Of a stretch of 35,103 nucleotides of DNA, positions 7,940 to 15,261 are shown piece by piece. Every line of letters starts with the position of its first letter. Positions within the stretch are counted from its first letter, which is position 1. The notes beneath the pieces are model-generated. The model made no database searches, was not told the DNA's origin, and saw only the letters and a list, made by a program, of their open reading frames with translations. This DNA comes from Candidatus Enterocola intestinipullorum. GTDB lineage: Bacteria; Bacteroidota; Bacteroidia; Bacteroidales; Paludibacteraceae. The stretch is taken from the NCBI GenBank assembly GCA_017694565.1, contig JADIMR010000047.1:1-35103 (forward strand), read 5' to 3'. The position numbers were made by a program, and so were the translations under genes.

Positions 7940-9322
7940 ATGCAATACGACTCATATTTTTTTGTGGGTATCGCCGGCACCGGAATGAGTGCTTTGGCCC
8001 AATATGTCAAAGGCAAAGGCTGCAAAGTCGCCGGATCGGACAGATTGTTTTCAGATACGACCAAGCAGGCAATGCAGGTGGCATTGGAACAACAAGGCAT
8101 AGAATGCTTTTATCAAGACGGACGCGGCATCGACAAGAATTTCGCAGCAGTAGTGATTTCCACTGCCATCGAGGATAAGAATGTTGAACTGCGCAAGGCC
8201 AGGAAACTCGGCATACCCGTCATCAAACGTTCCGAATTGCTGGCTGAAATCTCGGAAAATGCCAGAACCATAGCCGTAGCGGGAACATCCGGAAAAAGCA
8301 CGACCACTGCCATGATTTTCGAAATACTCCACGACAACGGATTGGCCCCGTCGTTGATTACAGGCGCGCCCCTGAGCTCGCTGCAACAACGCGGATTGGT
8401 GGGCAACGCATACGGGGACACGGGAGAATGGTTAGTGATAGAAGCGGACGAATCCGACGGCTCGATAGTCAATTATCATCCCGAAATTTCCGTGCTGTTA
8501 AATGTGGAACGCGACCATAAGGACGAGGATGAATTGATAGAACTGTTCGAAACGTTCCGCGACCATACGCAACGCACATTCATAGTAAATGACGACTACG
8601 AACAGACACGCAACCTGTCCCAGGAACGCAGTTGCGACTTCGGCACTCGAAACAAGGACGTAGGATTCTTCGGTTCGGATTTCGTGCAGGACGGTTTTTC
8701 CATAAGGTTCAAAGTAAACGGCATCGGATGCGATATTCCGATGATCGGCCGCCATAACATGGAAAACGCACTTGCGGCAATCGCAGCTTGTTACCAGGCA
8801 GGAGTTTCCATTGAAAAAGCCATTTCCACTTTGGCAAAATTCGGAGGCATATACCGCCGCTCGCAAACAGTCGGGATAATCGACGACCGCAACATTTGCG
8901 TCATTGACGACTTCGCCCACAACCCGTCGGAAGTGGCAGCCGCAATCAAGGCCTGCCAACGCCTTGCACCGACAGTAATGGCTTGTTTCTTCCCGCACGG
9001 TTTCGGACCGCTGCGGTTCATGAAAGACGAACTCGCCGAAGAAGTGAGCTCGGTTTTACGGGACAAAGACTACTTTTTCATAACCGACGTTTATTATGCC
9101 GGAGGCACGGTGGACCGCGATGTGGAACCGGACGAAGTAAGCGAAAAAATAGCCGATGAAGGCAAAAACGCCTTGTTCACCGGCGACAAGGAAAGCACTT
9201 TGTTGAAAATCGTGGAAACCACCCCGAAAGACAACGCCGTGGTTCTCATCATGGGGGCAAGAGACCCGTATCTGAGCGATTTTGCCAGAAAGGTTTATTT
9301 CGAACTTTCTACCTTATGGTAA
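7940..9322 (+). CDS. MurC-like Mur ligase, divergent
   Basis: ATP-dependent amino-acid ligase of the MurC/Mpl branch, 460 residues. The N-terminal Rossmann part starts FFVGIAGTGMSALAQYV; the P-loop is GTSGKST (115-121) where MurC normally has GTHGKTT. Other Mur landmarks are EADESD, LNVERDH, GRHNMENALAA and DDFAHNP, the last where MurC has a GHHP-type motif. The C-terminal domain has the DVYYAGGTVDRD block in place of the MurC DIYxAxE. These replacements suggest a paralog rather than the essential MurC, perhaps a peptidoglycan-recycling or other UMP-sugar ligase. Three bases separate it from holA; its 3' end overlaps the convergent DUF2027 gene by 14 bases. Confidence 0.82.
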   Translation: MQYDSYFFVGIAGTGMSALAQYVKGKGCKVAGSDRLFSDTTKQAMQVALEQQGIECFYQDGRGIDKNFAAVVISTAIEDKNVELRKARKLGIPVIKRSELLAEISENARTIAVAGTSGKSTTTAMIFEILHDNGLAPSLITGAPLSSLQQRGLVGNAYGDTGEWLVIEADESDGSIVNYHPEISVLLNVERDHKDEDELIELFETFRDHTQRTFIVNDDYEQTRNLSQERSCDFGTRNKDVGFFGSDFVQDGFSIRFKVNGIGCDIPMIGRHNMENALAAIAACYQAGVSIEKAISTLAKFGGIYRRSQTVGIIDDRNICVIDDFAHNPSEVAAAIKACQRLAPTVMACFFPHGFGPLRFMKDELAEEVSSVLRDKDYFFITDVYYAGGTVDRDVEPDEVSEKIADEGKNALFTGDKESTLLKIVETTPKDNAVVLIMGARDPYLSDFARKVYFELSTLW

Positions 9323-10397
9323 CCATGGTAGCCCCGAAACCGTATTTTTGGAACGAGGCATCCTGAACATAGCAGCCCGGGTATTTCTGCCTGAGCTGCT
9401 TTGTTATTTCGGCACGCAGCACGCCGTCCCCCTTTCCGTGTATGAATACTATGCGCTGCCCCTTCTTTCTGATATTTTCGCGCATTACATCGTTGAATTT
9501 GTCTATCTGGTACTCGAACATTTCTTTGGGCGACATGCCGACCACGGTATCCAAAAGGCTGTTAATGTGCAAATCCACTTCCAAAGGTTCCGGCTGTTTG
9601 TCGTGGCTTTTCACGCGGATACGACGACGTTGCTCCGACGGCACTTTGTCCTTTTGCAATATCATGTTCTGTACCGCATCCACATCGGCCTGCAACGTAA
9701 GATTGAAAACGTCCCTCTCGACTATCGGCAACAACATTGCAGGAGTCTCGAAATAGTCGTTGCCTGCGAAACAATGCAACTTGTAAAATTTTACCGGCCT
9801 TACACCGAAACTTATGTCAATGGCAGGTTTGGGTGAATATTCCCTTTTTTTGTAGGCGAAGGCCTGGAACCGCTGATTCTGCATTTCGTTCAAATCATTA
9901 CGCTCCAATTCGGCTATGCGCAAAGTGGTCAAAGGCTCTATGACGTCCTTTCTAGCGACCTTAACGTTATCCTTGCCTAACAACCATTGGAAATCCATAT
10001 AATAATTGCTGTCATTCACCAAAAAAACCTCTATTACCGTATTTTGGAAGTCCTTTATATCTTTCGGAACGAATGCCATGTATATGCTGAGTTTCTCTCC
10101 TTCGGGGGTTTCTTCGGACTCGTCGAAAACATAATCCTCTTCATCACTTTCCGGCGACGAGGAAGCAGCTGCGGCATCAATCGGGACATGCACGGCAACG
10201 GATTCGTCCACATCAATGGGTTCATCCTTGAAATAAAAATTTGCGGGATTGACCAAAACCAAATCCGACATACTGACAGGAACCTCGAACCCGTCATCTT
10301 CCAAAACCCAAACTTCCTTTTTGGACTTTATGCGGGTAACCTTGCCGCCTCCCACATTATTAAGATATTTAACCCTATCGCCTACTTTTATGGTCAT
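9309..10397 (-). CDS. DUF2027 and Smr domain protein
   Basis: A 362-residue protein with an N-terminal DUF2027 module (VGDRVKYLNNVGGGKVTRI, a small beta fold) and a C-terminal Smr domain with the conserved DLHI motif and the HGKGDGVLR loop, ending YGFGATMVTIR. Smr domains in MutS2 and related proteins cleave or bind nucleic acid, so a role in DNA or RNA processing is possible, but the function of this pairing is not known to me. I start it at the ATG at 10397 (MTIKVGDRV); a frame extending to 10475 adds 26 residues unlike the family. It converges on and overlaps the Mur-ligase gene, leaving no room for a terminator. Confidence 0.85.
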   Translation of the reverse strand: MTIKVGDRVKYLNNVGGGKVTRIKSKKEVWVLEDDGFEVPVSMSDLVLVNPANFYFKDEPIDVDESVAVHVPIDAAAASSSPESDEEDYVFDESEETPEGEKLSIYMAFVPKDIKDFQNTVIEVFLVNDSNYYMDFQWLLGKDNVKVARKDVIEPLTTLRIAELERNDLNEMQNQRFQAFAYKKREYSPKPAIDISFGVRPVKFYKLHCFAGNDYFETPAMLLPIVERDVFNLTLQADVDAVQNMILQKDKVPSEQRRRIRVKSHDKQPEPLEVDLHINSLLDTVVGMSPKEMFEYQIDKFNDVMRENIRKKGQRIVFIHGKGDGVLRAEITKQLRQKYPGCYVQDASFQKYGFGATMVTIR

Positions 10398-10780
10398 GCC
10401 TTGACAATTAAAATTGAAAATTATAAATGGAATTTGCAGATGCTTGTTTATGGCTCGAACACGAAATTTCCGCAAGCGTCATACTGCATTACACCATCCA
10501 TGACACGGTTTCACGTATTTACCGGCATCTTGCAGATGTAAATTTAAAAAATATGGACTGCCATTATCCAAATCTTGCGAAAAATAATGCGTAGTGGAAG
10601 CAATTCGAAAATTGCAAACGTTTGCAATTTCAAAATAATTACAATTTAAAAAGGTAGCAGGTATCAGGAATCATATTTCAGGGATTGGATTCGGGAGAAA
10701 TCCCGTAAAGCGGCAAGAAACTGATAGTGGATATTAGTGTCTGCACACAAGGTTCGGAAGTTTACCGGCGGCTTCGCGGT
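10398..10780. other. Gene-free gap with one strong palindrome
   Basis: This gap lies upstream of the DUF2027 gene and downstream of the flavoprotein gene. I see no gene in it. It holds the perfect palindrome at 10609-10630, an overlapping GCAATT/AATTGC hairpin (10600-10615), one heptad-like stretch near 10725-10737 in inverted orientation, and AT-rich DNA that could carry the DUF2027 promoter (minus-strand TTTG near 10575 and TAAATTTA near 10545, neither certain). Confidence 0.6.
10609..10630. promoter_or_regulatory. 22-bp perfect palindrome, LacI-type operator-like
   Basis: AAATTGCAAACGTTTGCAAT and its last two T form a loopless perfect palindrome centred on CG. The core GCAAACGTTTGC is the same as in the PurR box and close to other LacI/GalR-family operators. 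It sits about 210 bases upstream of the DUF2027 start. No LacI-family gene is in the window, so the regulator and the target are unknown; a role as a transcription end for the flavoprotein gene's opposite side cannot be excluded. Confidence 0.5.
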
Positions 10781-12331
10781 TCAGCTATTTAGATATTTCG
10801 CAAGGCTTTCGGCGCAGCGTTCGCCGTCGATGGCGGCCGACACTATGCCTCCTGCATACCCTGCCCCCTCGCCCGAGGGAAAGAGTCCCCGGATTTTTTC
10901 TTGTTGCAGGCCGTCATCGGTGCGGACGATGCGCAACGGCGACGACGTGCGGGTCTCGACTCCGATAAGTTGGGCATCATTGGTCAGGAAACTTTGGGCT
11001 TTCATGCTTATTTGGAGGAAGCCGTTGCGCAGGCGGCTTTCCACGAACGGAGGCAATACTTCGGTAAAATCGCAGGCAGATAAACCACGCACATACGAAG
11101 TCGGGAGCAACCGGCTTGAAACTTTGCGGTTTACGAAATCCATCATGCGTTGGGCAGGCGCGATTTGATTGCCGCCGCCTGCGCCGAAAGCCTTGCGCTC
11201 CATCTGCTCCTGAAAATCCATCAGCCTGAAAATCCCGTCTCCGGGTATGTCCTCGGGACGGATTTCAACCACCATGCCCGAATTCGCCCACTCGGAAGAC
11301 CGGGCACTGGCGGACATCCCGTTTACCACCAAAGCGTCGTTTTCCGTCGACGCTGGAATTACAAAGCCGCCGGGACACATGCAAAATGAATAAACTCCAC
11401 GACCGTCTACTTGGGTGGAAAAATTATATTCGGCAGCGGGGAGATACTTTCCTCGCCCTTCCTTGGCATGGTAACGCAAACGGTCTATCAGGACTTGGGG
11501 ATGTTCAAGACGTACACCTACGGCAATCCCTTTCGGCTGCAACAAAAATCCCCCGGCATCGAGCATCTTGTACACGTCGCGGGCGGAATGGCCTGTCGCC
11601 AATATTACAGGACCGTCAAATTCCCTGCCATCCGCACATAGCACGCCTGTAACTTTGTCCCCGCTGCGTTTGATCGACGTTACTTTTGCGGAAAAATGCA
11701 CTTCGCCTCCATGATTCAATATCCTTTTGCGGATGTTTGACACAACTACCGGAAGTTTGTCAGAACCTATGTGTGGATGGGCATCCACAAGAATATCGGT
11801 TGAGGCCCCGTTTTGGCAGAATATTTTCAGTATGCGCATGTTGTCCCCGCGTTTCTTGCTGCGCGTGTAAAGTTTGCCATCGGAAAACGCTCCGGCTCCG
11901 CCTTCACCGAAACAATAATTGGAATCCTCGTCCACCTTGCCTTGACGCGCAAGCAGGGCTATGTCCCGCTTGCGGGCACTGACGTCCTTGCCACGCTCCA
12001 AAACCACGGGTTTAATTCCCAACTCTATCAAACGCAGGGCGGCGAACAAGCCTGCCGGACCGGCTCCGACCACTATGGCTTGCGGGGCTTTTTCAACATC
12101 CTTATACTCGAACTCGCTGAAATCAGGTGCGGCGGGTTGCTCGCCCACATACACTTCGACTCCAAGCTCCACCATGATATTGCGCTGTCTTGCATCAACC
12201 GACCTACGTACTATGCGCACGGCGGAAATATCCTGACGCTTCAAAGACATTTGCGAAGAAAGATATTGGAGCAAACGGTCTTTGTCGTATGCAGTAGGCA
12301 CGTCGACTCTTATGTTGCGGGTATGAATCAT
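10781..12331 (-). CDS. FAD-dependent oxidoreductase, COG2509 type
   Basis: Predicted flavoprotein dehydrogenase of unknown substrate, 516 residues. An N-terminal domain of about 95 residues (IRVDVPTAYDKDRLLQYLS, then IVRRSVDARQ) precedes the FAD-binding Rossmann motif GAGPAGLFAALRLIELG at about 99-115 and VVLERG. The middle has FGEGGAGAFSDGKLYTR, and the C terminus has GLFPSGEGAGYAGGIVSAA followed by DG, the second FAD contact. This order is typical of the uncharacterised FAD-dependent dehydrogenase group. Its ATG lies two bases after the porT stop, so the two are co-transcribed. Confidence 0.87.
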   Translation of the reverse strand: MIHTRNIRVDVPTAYDKDRLLQYLSSQMSLKRQDISAVRIVRRSVDARQRNIMVELGVEVYVGEQPAAPDFSEFEYKDVEKAPQAIVVGAGPAGLFAALRLIELGIKPVVLERGKDVSARKRDIALLARQGKVDEDSNYCFGEGGAGAFSDGKLYTRSKKRGDNMRILKIFCQNGASTDILVDAHPHIGSDKLPVVVSNIRKRILNHGGEVHFSAKVTSIKRSGDKVTGVLCADGREFDGPVILATGHSARDVYKMLDAGGFLLQPKGIAVGVRLEHPQVLIDRLRYHAKEGRGKYLPAAEYNFSTQVDGRGVYSFCMCPGGFVIPASTENDALVVNGMSASARSSEWANSGMVVEIRPEDIPGDGIFRLMDFQEQMERKAFGAGGGNQIAPAQRMMDFVNRKVSSRLLPTSYVRGLSACDFTEVLPPFVESRLRNGFLQISMKAQSFLTNDAQLIGVETRTSSPLRIVRTDDGLQQEKIRGLFPSGEGAGYAGGIVSAAIDGERCAESLAKYLNS

Positions 12332-12333
12332 GA

Positions 12334-13071
12334 TTATTCAAAATTGAACGTGAGGCAAATCGCCCGGGATGTAAGCCTTTCAACAGCGTTAGTGCAAAGT
12401 ATGTCCCGCGTACCTTCCATTTGGGGGTGGTTGCGGTCGAGTTCGTCGAGAAGCCCGACACAGAATTTAAGTTCGGGACAGAAACGGAAATACTCGGTAT
12501 AAATGGTCATGCCAATGCCGAATCCCACTTCCACATCGAAAGTTTTCAACAGCACGGGGACTTCCGGGTCGCGGTTCAAATTGAATACGGGACCGCCGCC
12601 TACCAAAACGTATGGGCGCACATTGCCATATCGTTTCGCACTGTATTTCAACCAAAACGGTATCTCTATCTGCGTAGGCGAACAAGCAGTGGAAATTATC
12701 TCTCCCGTCGGATTCCCCGCAGCGTCAAACGCGGCATATTGCAAATGCCGTTGCCCTATGGTAAGAGTCGGGGTACAACGCAAATTAAGATACTCCACCA
12801 AACGCAAGTCCACAATCATCCCCACGTTGAAAGCGGGGGACAAGCCGCCCGATTCGCCATACCATGTAAGACCGTCCTCATCGGTCCATCCCGTAGGTGA
12901 AACTCCGAAATCGGCGAAGTTCAAACCAAGTATGAAACCGAAATGCCAACGCTGCAAATCAATTTGCGGCAACCTCTTGATTATGTTCTTGTCCGATTGG
13001 GCGTAAAGGGATGTTGCTGCCAAAACCGACAACAACAAAACTGCGATAATCCTTTTGATTATTGAAAACAT
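12334..13071 (-). CDS. porT: PorT-like outer-membrane beta-barrel (type IX secretion)
   Basis: Predicted outer-membrane barrel of 245 residues with a signal peptide (about 1-25, ending LYAQ). The block RWHFGFILGLNFADF after a mature N-terminal IIKRLPQIDLQ, the strand YVLVGGGPVFNLN, and FDVEVGFGIGMTIYTEYFRFCPELKF match what I know of PorT, which is needed for secretion of CTD-tagged proteins through the type IX system. Length agrees with PorT. It is first in a tight pair with the flavoprotein gene. A 19-bp-arm palindrome lies 41-81 bases upstream of the start. Another OMP_b-brl_2 protein is the alternative identity. Confidence 0.75.
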   Translation of the reverse strand: MFSIIKRIIAVLLLSVLAATSLYAQSDKNIIKRLPQIDLQRWHFGFILGLNFADFGVSPTGWTDEDGLTWYGESGGLSPAFNVGMIVDLRLVEYLNLRCTPTLTIGQRHLQYAAFDAAGNPTGEIISTACSPTQIEIPFWLKYSAKRYGNVRPYVLVGGGPVFNLNRDPEVPVLLKTFDVEVGFGIGMTIYTEYFRFCPELKFCVGLLDELDRNHPQMEGTRDILCTNAVERLTSRAICLTFNFE

Positions 13072-13111
13072 TGCGATTTTTTATACTCACCCAAATAACG
13101 AAACATCGGGA

Positions 13112-13152
13112 GGTTTTATTATAAGTCCACTTTGTGGACTTATAATAAAACC
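13112..13152. repeat. Perfect 19-bp inverted repeat upstream of porT
   Basis: GGTTTTATTATAAGTCCAC (13112-13130) and its exact complement (13134-13152) flank a TTT loop. It lies upstream of porT, read from the other strand. It could be a regulatory or RNA-stabilising hairpin, a strong bidirectional terminator-like structure, or the fused ends of a lost mobile element. The minus strand ends the hairpin in AATAAAACC rather than a T tract, and the plus strand likewise, so a classical terminator is unlikely. Confidence 0.85.
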
Positions 13153-13185
13153 CCACAATGGCTGCTTGCAGTCCGGGTTCTTTAT

Positions 13186-13331
13186 CATTGTACTATCCCC
13201 CGCAAGTAATCGCTGACGCAATTACTTGCAGCCCCCAAAGGGGGCATCTCCGCGCCAATGTCCATGCCAATTTTCATTGTCTCATCCCCCGTGGAAATCG
13301 CTTCGCGTTTTCCACTGCCCCCAGAGGGGGC
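13186..13331 (+). repeat. C5/G5 hairpin units a and b
   Basis: Unit a: CATTGTACTATCCCCC, arms GCAAGTAAT/ATTACTTGC (13202-13210/13221-13229), then GCCCCCAAAGGGGGC (13231-13245). Unit b: CATTGTCTCATCCCCC, arms GTGGAAA/TTTCCAC (13291-13297/13309-13315) around a CGC-TTC-GCG inner hairpin, then GCCCCCAGAGGGGGC (13317-13331). Both run in the same direction, opposite to the flanking genes. The single G run can pair with either of the two C runs, so two folds compete. Confidence 0.8.
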
Positions 13332-13366
13332 GGACTTCCTTGAACATTGTGCTTTCACTATACCTA

Positions 13367-13557
13367 CTGTAAGTGCGCTGCCGAACTTCGTCCGTCCGCT
13401 AAACTTACAGTTAAGCATAAATGAACCTGCATTTTACAATGCAGGTTCCCACAGGCGGCAAAGCCGCCTTAGAATAACTGCATAACAAGAAAAACCTGCG
13501 CCTTGTGTGCAGGTTTCTTTATGCTTAACCGTGGATAGAGCTAAGCGCATCCACGGT
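13367..13557. repeat. Branched structured element, copy B
   Basis: CTGTAAG/CTTACAG (13367-13373/13404-13410) precedes the outer stem TTAAGCATAAA/TTTATGCTTAA (13411-13421/13518-13528) that encloses three hairpins at 13424-13447, 13453-13469 and 13492-13516. A stem ACCGTGGAT/ATCCACGGT (13528-13536/13549-13557) follows. I count one difference from copy A in the 118-base core. In the following stem the two copies differ at two positions on each arm, and both pairs are preserved. Confidence 0.78.
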
Positions 13558-13621
13558 GGACGACCTGCGGTACTACGCACTAACCACTGAAACCTGACAC
13601 CTGAAAATTCGCGAAAGCCGA

Positions 13622-13679
13622 ATTTTCGTGCCAGCGAGAGTATGAACAAATTCATTTGTTCATAGCCGAGCACAGCCGA
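13622..13679. repeat. Hairpin module absent from copy A, with an inverted relative at 1-57
   Basis: TATGAACAAA-TTCA-TTTGTTCATA is a perfect 10-bp hairpin inside the outer pair GTGC/GCAC. The stretch is within a block of about 75 bases that the matching region near 390-400 lacks. The reverse complement of 1-57 aligns with it: both have TTCGTGC, CGAGAG, a hairpin with different arms, and CAGCCG at the same spacing. The module is therefore separable from, and can be inverted relative to, its neighbours. Confidence 0.6.
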
Positions 13680-13812
13680 AAATGGAAATGTTTCAACGCC
13701 AGAAGCTGAACTTGTTCAGATTATGGTAAGGCGCAGCCGAATTTGGGCGAATCCAAACCTGCGGTGCTACGCACCGCCCACTATCCACTGCCGCGAAGCG
13801 GCTAACTAACCA

Positions 13813-15180
13813 CTATACACTAAGCAAATCCGTGATTTGCCCGATGCCCAGCTTCTGCTGCTCTCCCGTAGCCATGTTTTTGACTGACACCACGTTTTCC
13901 GCAAGCTCGCTTTCCCCGACTATTCCCACAAATGGCACATTGCGGTCATTGCAATACGACATTTGTTTTTTGAATTTGGCGGCATCCGGATAAATTTCAC
14001 AAGCGATTCCAGCTTTACGCAATTGCTGCAAATACCCCATGCTTACGGCCGCTTCCTTTTCTCCAAGGTTCAAGAAAATAATCCGTACCTTCGACTGCGC
14101 GTCCGACGGGTACAAATCCAATTGGTTAAGCACGTCATATATGCGGTCGGCCCCGAACGAAATCCCGACCCCGGACAATCCGGGCATACCGAACACCCCT
14201 GTCAAATTATCGTAACGGCCGCCACCGGCAATGCTTCCGATTTGTACATCCAAGGCCCGTACTTCCAAAATAGTACCTGTATAATAATTCAGCCCCCTGG
14301 CAAGTGTCAAATCCAAAGTCAGATTGTTCACAAGAGGAGTATTTTTCAAAAGCCCGAACAATGTCCGCATTTCTTCCAAGCCCTTGGTTCCGGTTTCAGA
14401 TGCGGACAAAACTTGGCGAAGACCATCCATTTTTTCAGTGTTGTCGCCAGACAATGCAAGTATGGGCTGCAATTTGGCAATCGATTCTTTCGAAAAACCT
14501 TTTTCTTCCAACTCGGCATTCACATTCTCCAATCCGATTTTATCCAACTTGTCTATTGCAGTAGTCATGTCGGTTATCTTGTCTTCCGCCCCTACAGCTT
14601 CGGCCATGCCCGCCAAAATCTTCCTGTTGTTTATCCTTATGTCCACCCGTATGCCTAAACGTGAAAAAACCTCGTCCAGTATATTTACGAAATCGACTTC
14701 GCAAAGCAACGAATCCGAACCGACCATATCGGCATCGCATTGGAAAAACTCGCGGTAACGTCCCTTTTGCGGACGATCGGCACGCCAAACCGGTTGAATC
14801 TGGTAACGGCGGAAAGGAAATTTCAACTTATCCCTGTACTGCACCACAAAACGGGCAAACGGGACCGTAAGGTCGTAACGGAGACCCTTTTCGGAAATTT
14901 TGCGCAATAATTTGCCGCTCGACGCGGCCGACAGTTCATCCTGTGGTACTTTCGACAGGAAATCGCCGGAATTCAAAATCTTAAACAGAAGCTTGTCCCC
15001 TTCTTCCCCGTATTTGCCCATCAAAGTGGAAAGATTTTCCATGGCAGGGGTTTCAATCTGCATGAAACCGTACAATGAATAAACTTCACGGATAGTATCG
15101 AAGATATAGTTGCGCCTTGCCATTTCTTCGGGCAAAAAATCGCGAGTTCCCTTGGGTATGGATGGAATAGTAACTGCCAT
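13813..15180 (-). CDS. hisS: Histidine--tRNA ligase
   Basis: Class II synthetase that charges tRNA-His, 455 residues. Motifs seen: [10 protein letters not shown] (101-110), motif 2 in [20 protein letters not shown] (126-145), the histidine-binding [10 protein letters not shown] (293-302), GGGRYD (319-324) and motif 3 [11 protein letters not shown] (337-347), then an anticodon-binding domain (from about 365). The start ATG gives [17 protein letters not shown], a normal N terminus. The stop TAG (13813-13815) falls inside a CACTATACACTA heptad pair, so the last two codons and the stop are made from the intergenic repeat. A -7 box is placed 24-31 bases upstream of the start. Confidence 0.95.
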   Translation of the reverse strand: MAVTIPSIPKGTRDFLPEEMARRNYIFDTIREVYSLYGFMQIETPAMENLSTLMGKYGEEGDKLLFKILNSGDFLSKVPQDELSAASSGKLLRKISEKGLRYDLTVPFARFVVQYRDKLKFPFRRYQIQPVWRADRPQKGRYREFFQCDADMVGSDSLLCEVDFVNILDEVFSRLGIRVDIRINNRKILAGMAEAVGAEDKITDMTTAIDKLDKIGLENVNAELEEKGFSKESIAKLQPILALSGDNTEKMDGLRQVLSASETGTKGLEEMRTLFGLLKNTPLVNNLTLDLTLARGLNYYTGTILEVRALDVQIGSIAGGGRYDNLTGVFGMPGLSGVGISFGADRIYDVLNQLDLYPSDAQSKVRIIFLNLGEKEAAVSMGYLQQLRKAGIACEIYPDAAKFKKQMSYCNDRNVPFVGIVGESELAENVVSVKNMATGEQQKLGIGQITDLLSV

Positions 15181-15203
15181 TATCTTGATTTTTAATTCAA
15201 ACG

Positions 15204-15211
15204 CAAAGATA
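15204..15211 (-). promoter_or_regulatory. Candidate -7 box for hisS
   Basis: The minus strand reads TATCTTTG, an exact Bacteroidota -7 match, giving a leader of about 18 bases. At the expected -33 position there is no TTTG but a run of inverted heptads (15219-15246), so if this promoter works the repeat takes the place of the upstream box. Confidence 0.55.
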
Positions 15212-15218
15212 GTGTTTT

Positions 15219-15246
15219 TTAGTGGTAAGTGGATAGTGATTAGTTG
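15219..15246. repeat. Heptad array in inverted orientation
   Basis: TTAGTGG, TAAGTGG, ATAGTGA and TTAGTTG follow each other with a seven-base period: the complement of the CTAWYCA heptads elsewhere. It lies between the hisS promoter and the stop of the barrel-like gene and is the only clear multi-unit array in this orientation. Confidence 0.7.
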
Positions 15247-15261
15247 CGTGGGCGGCTTTTG

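Larger units (their letters stand above)
13072..13812. repeat. Gene-free gap holding a mosaic of structured repeats
   Basis: Between the porT start and the hisS stop there is no gene. Going left to right it holds a perfect long palindrome (13112-13152), C5/G5 unit a (13186-13245), unit b (13275-13331), a link like those after other units, branched element copy B (13367-13557), heptads (13575-13604), a hairpin GAAAATTCG/CGAATTTTC (13603-13627), a covarying hairpin module (13622-13679), CTGAAC/GTTCAG (13706-13719), GCGGTGC/GCACCGC (13761-13777), GCCGC/GCGGC (13790-13802) and heptads that run into the hisS stop codon. It is the fullest example of the mosaic in the window. Confidence 0.85.

Noticed and set aside
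10448..10501. A 17-codon minus-strand peptide (MDGVMQYDACGNFVFEP)
   Set aside because: Too short to judge, no clear start signal and no repeat of its pattern elsewhere; not annotated.
188..13557. Integron attC-like recombination sites
   Set aside because: No GTTRRRY/RYYYAAC core sites at the ends, no integrase, and the flanking genes are housekeeping operons rather than single cassettes.
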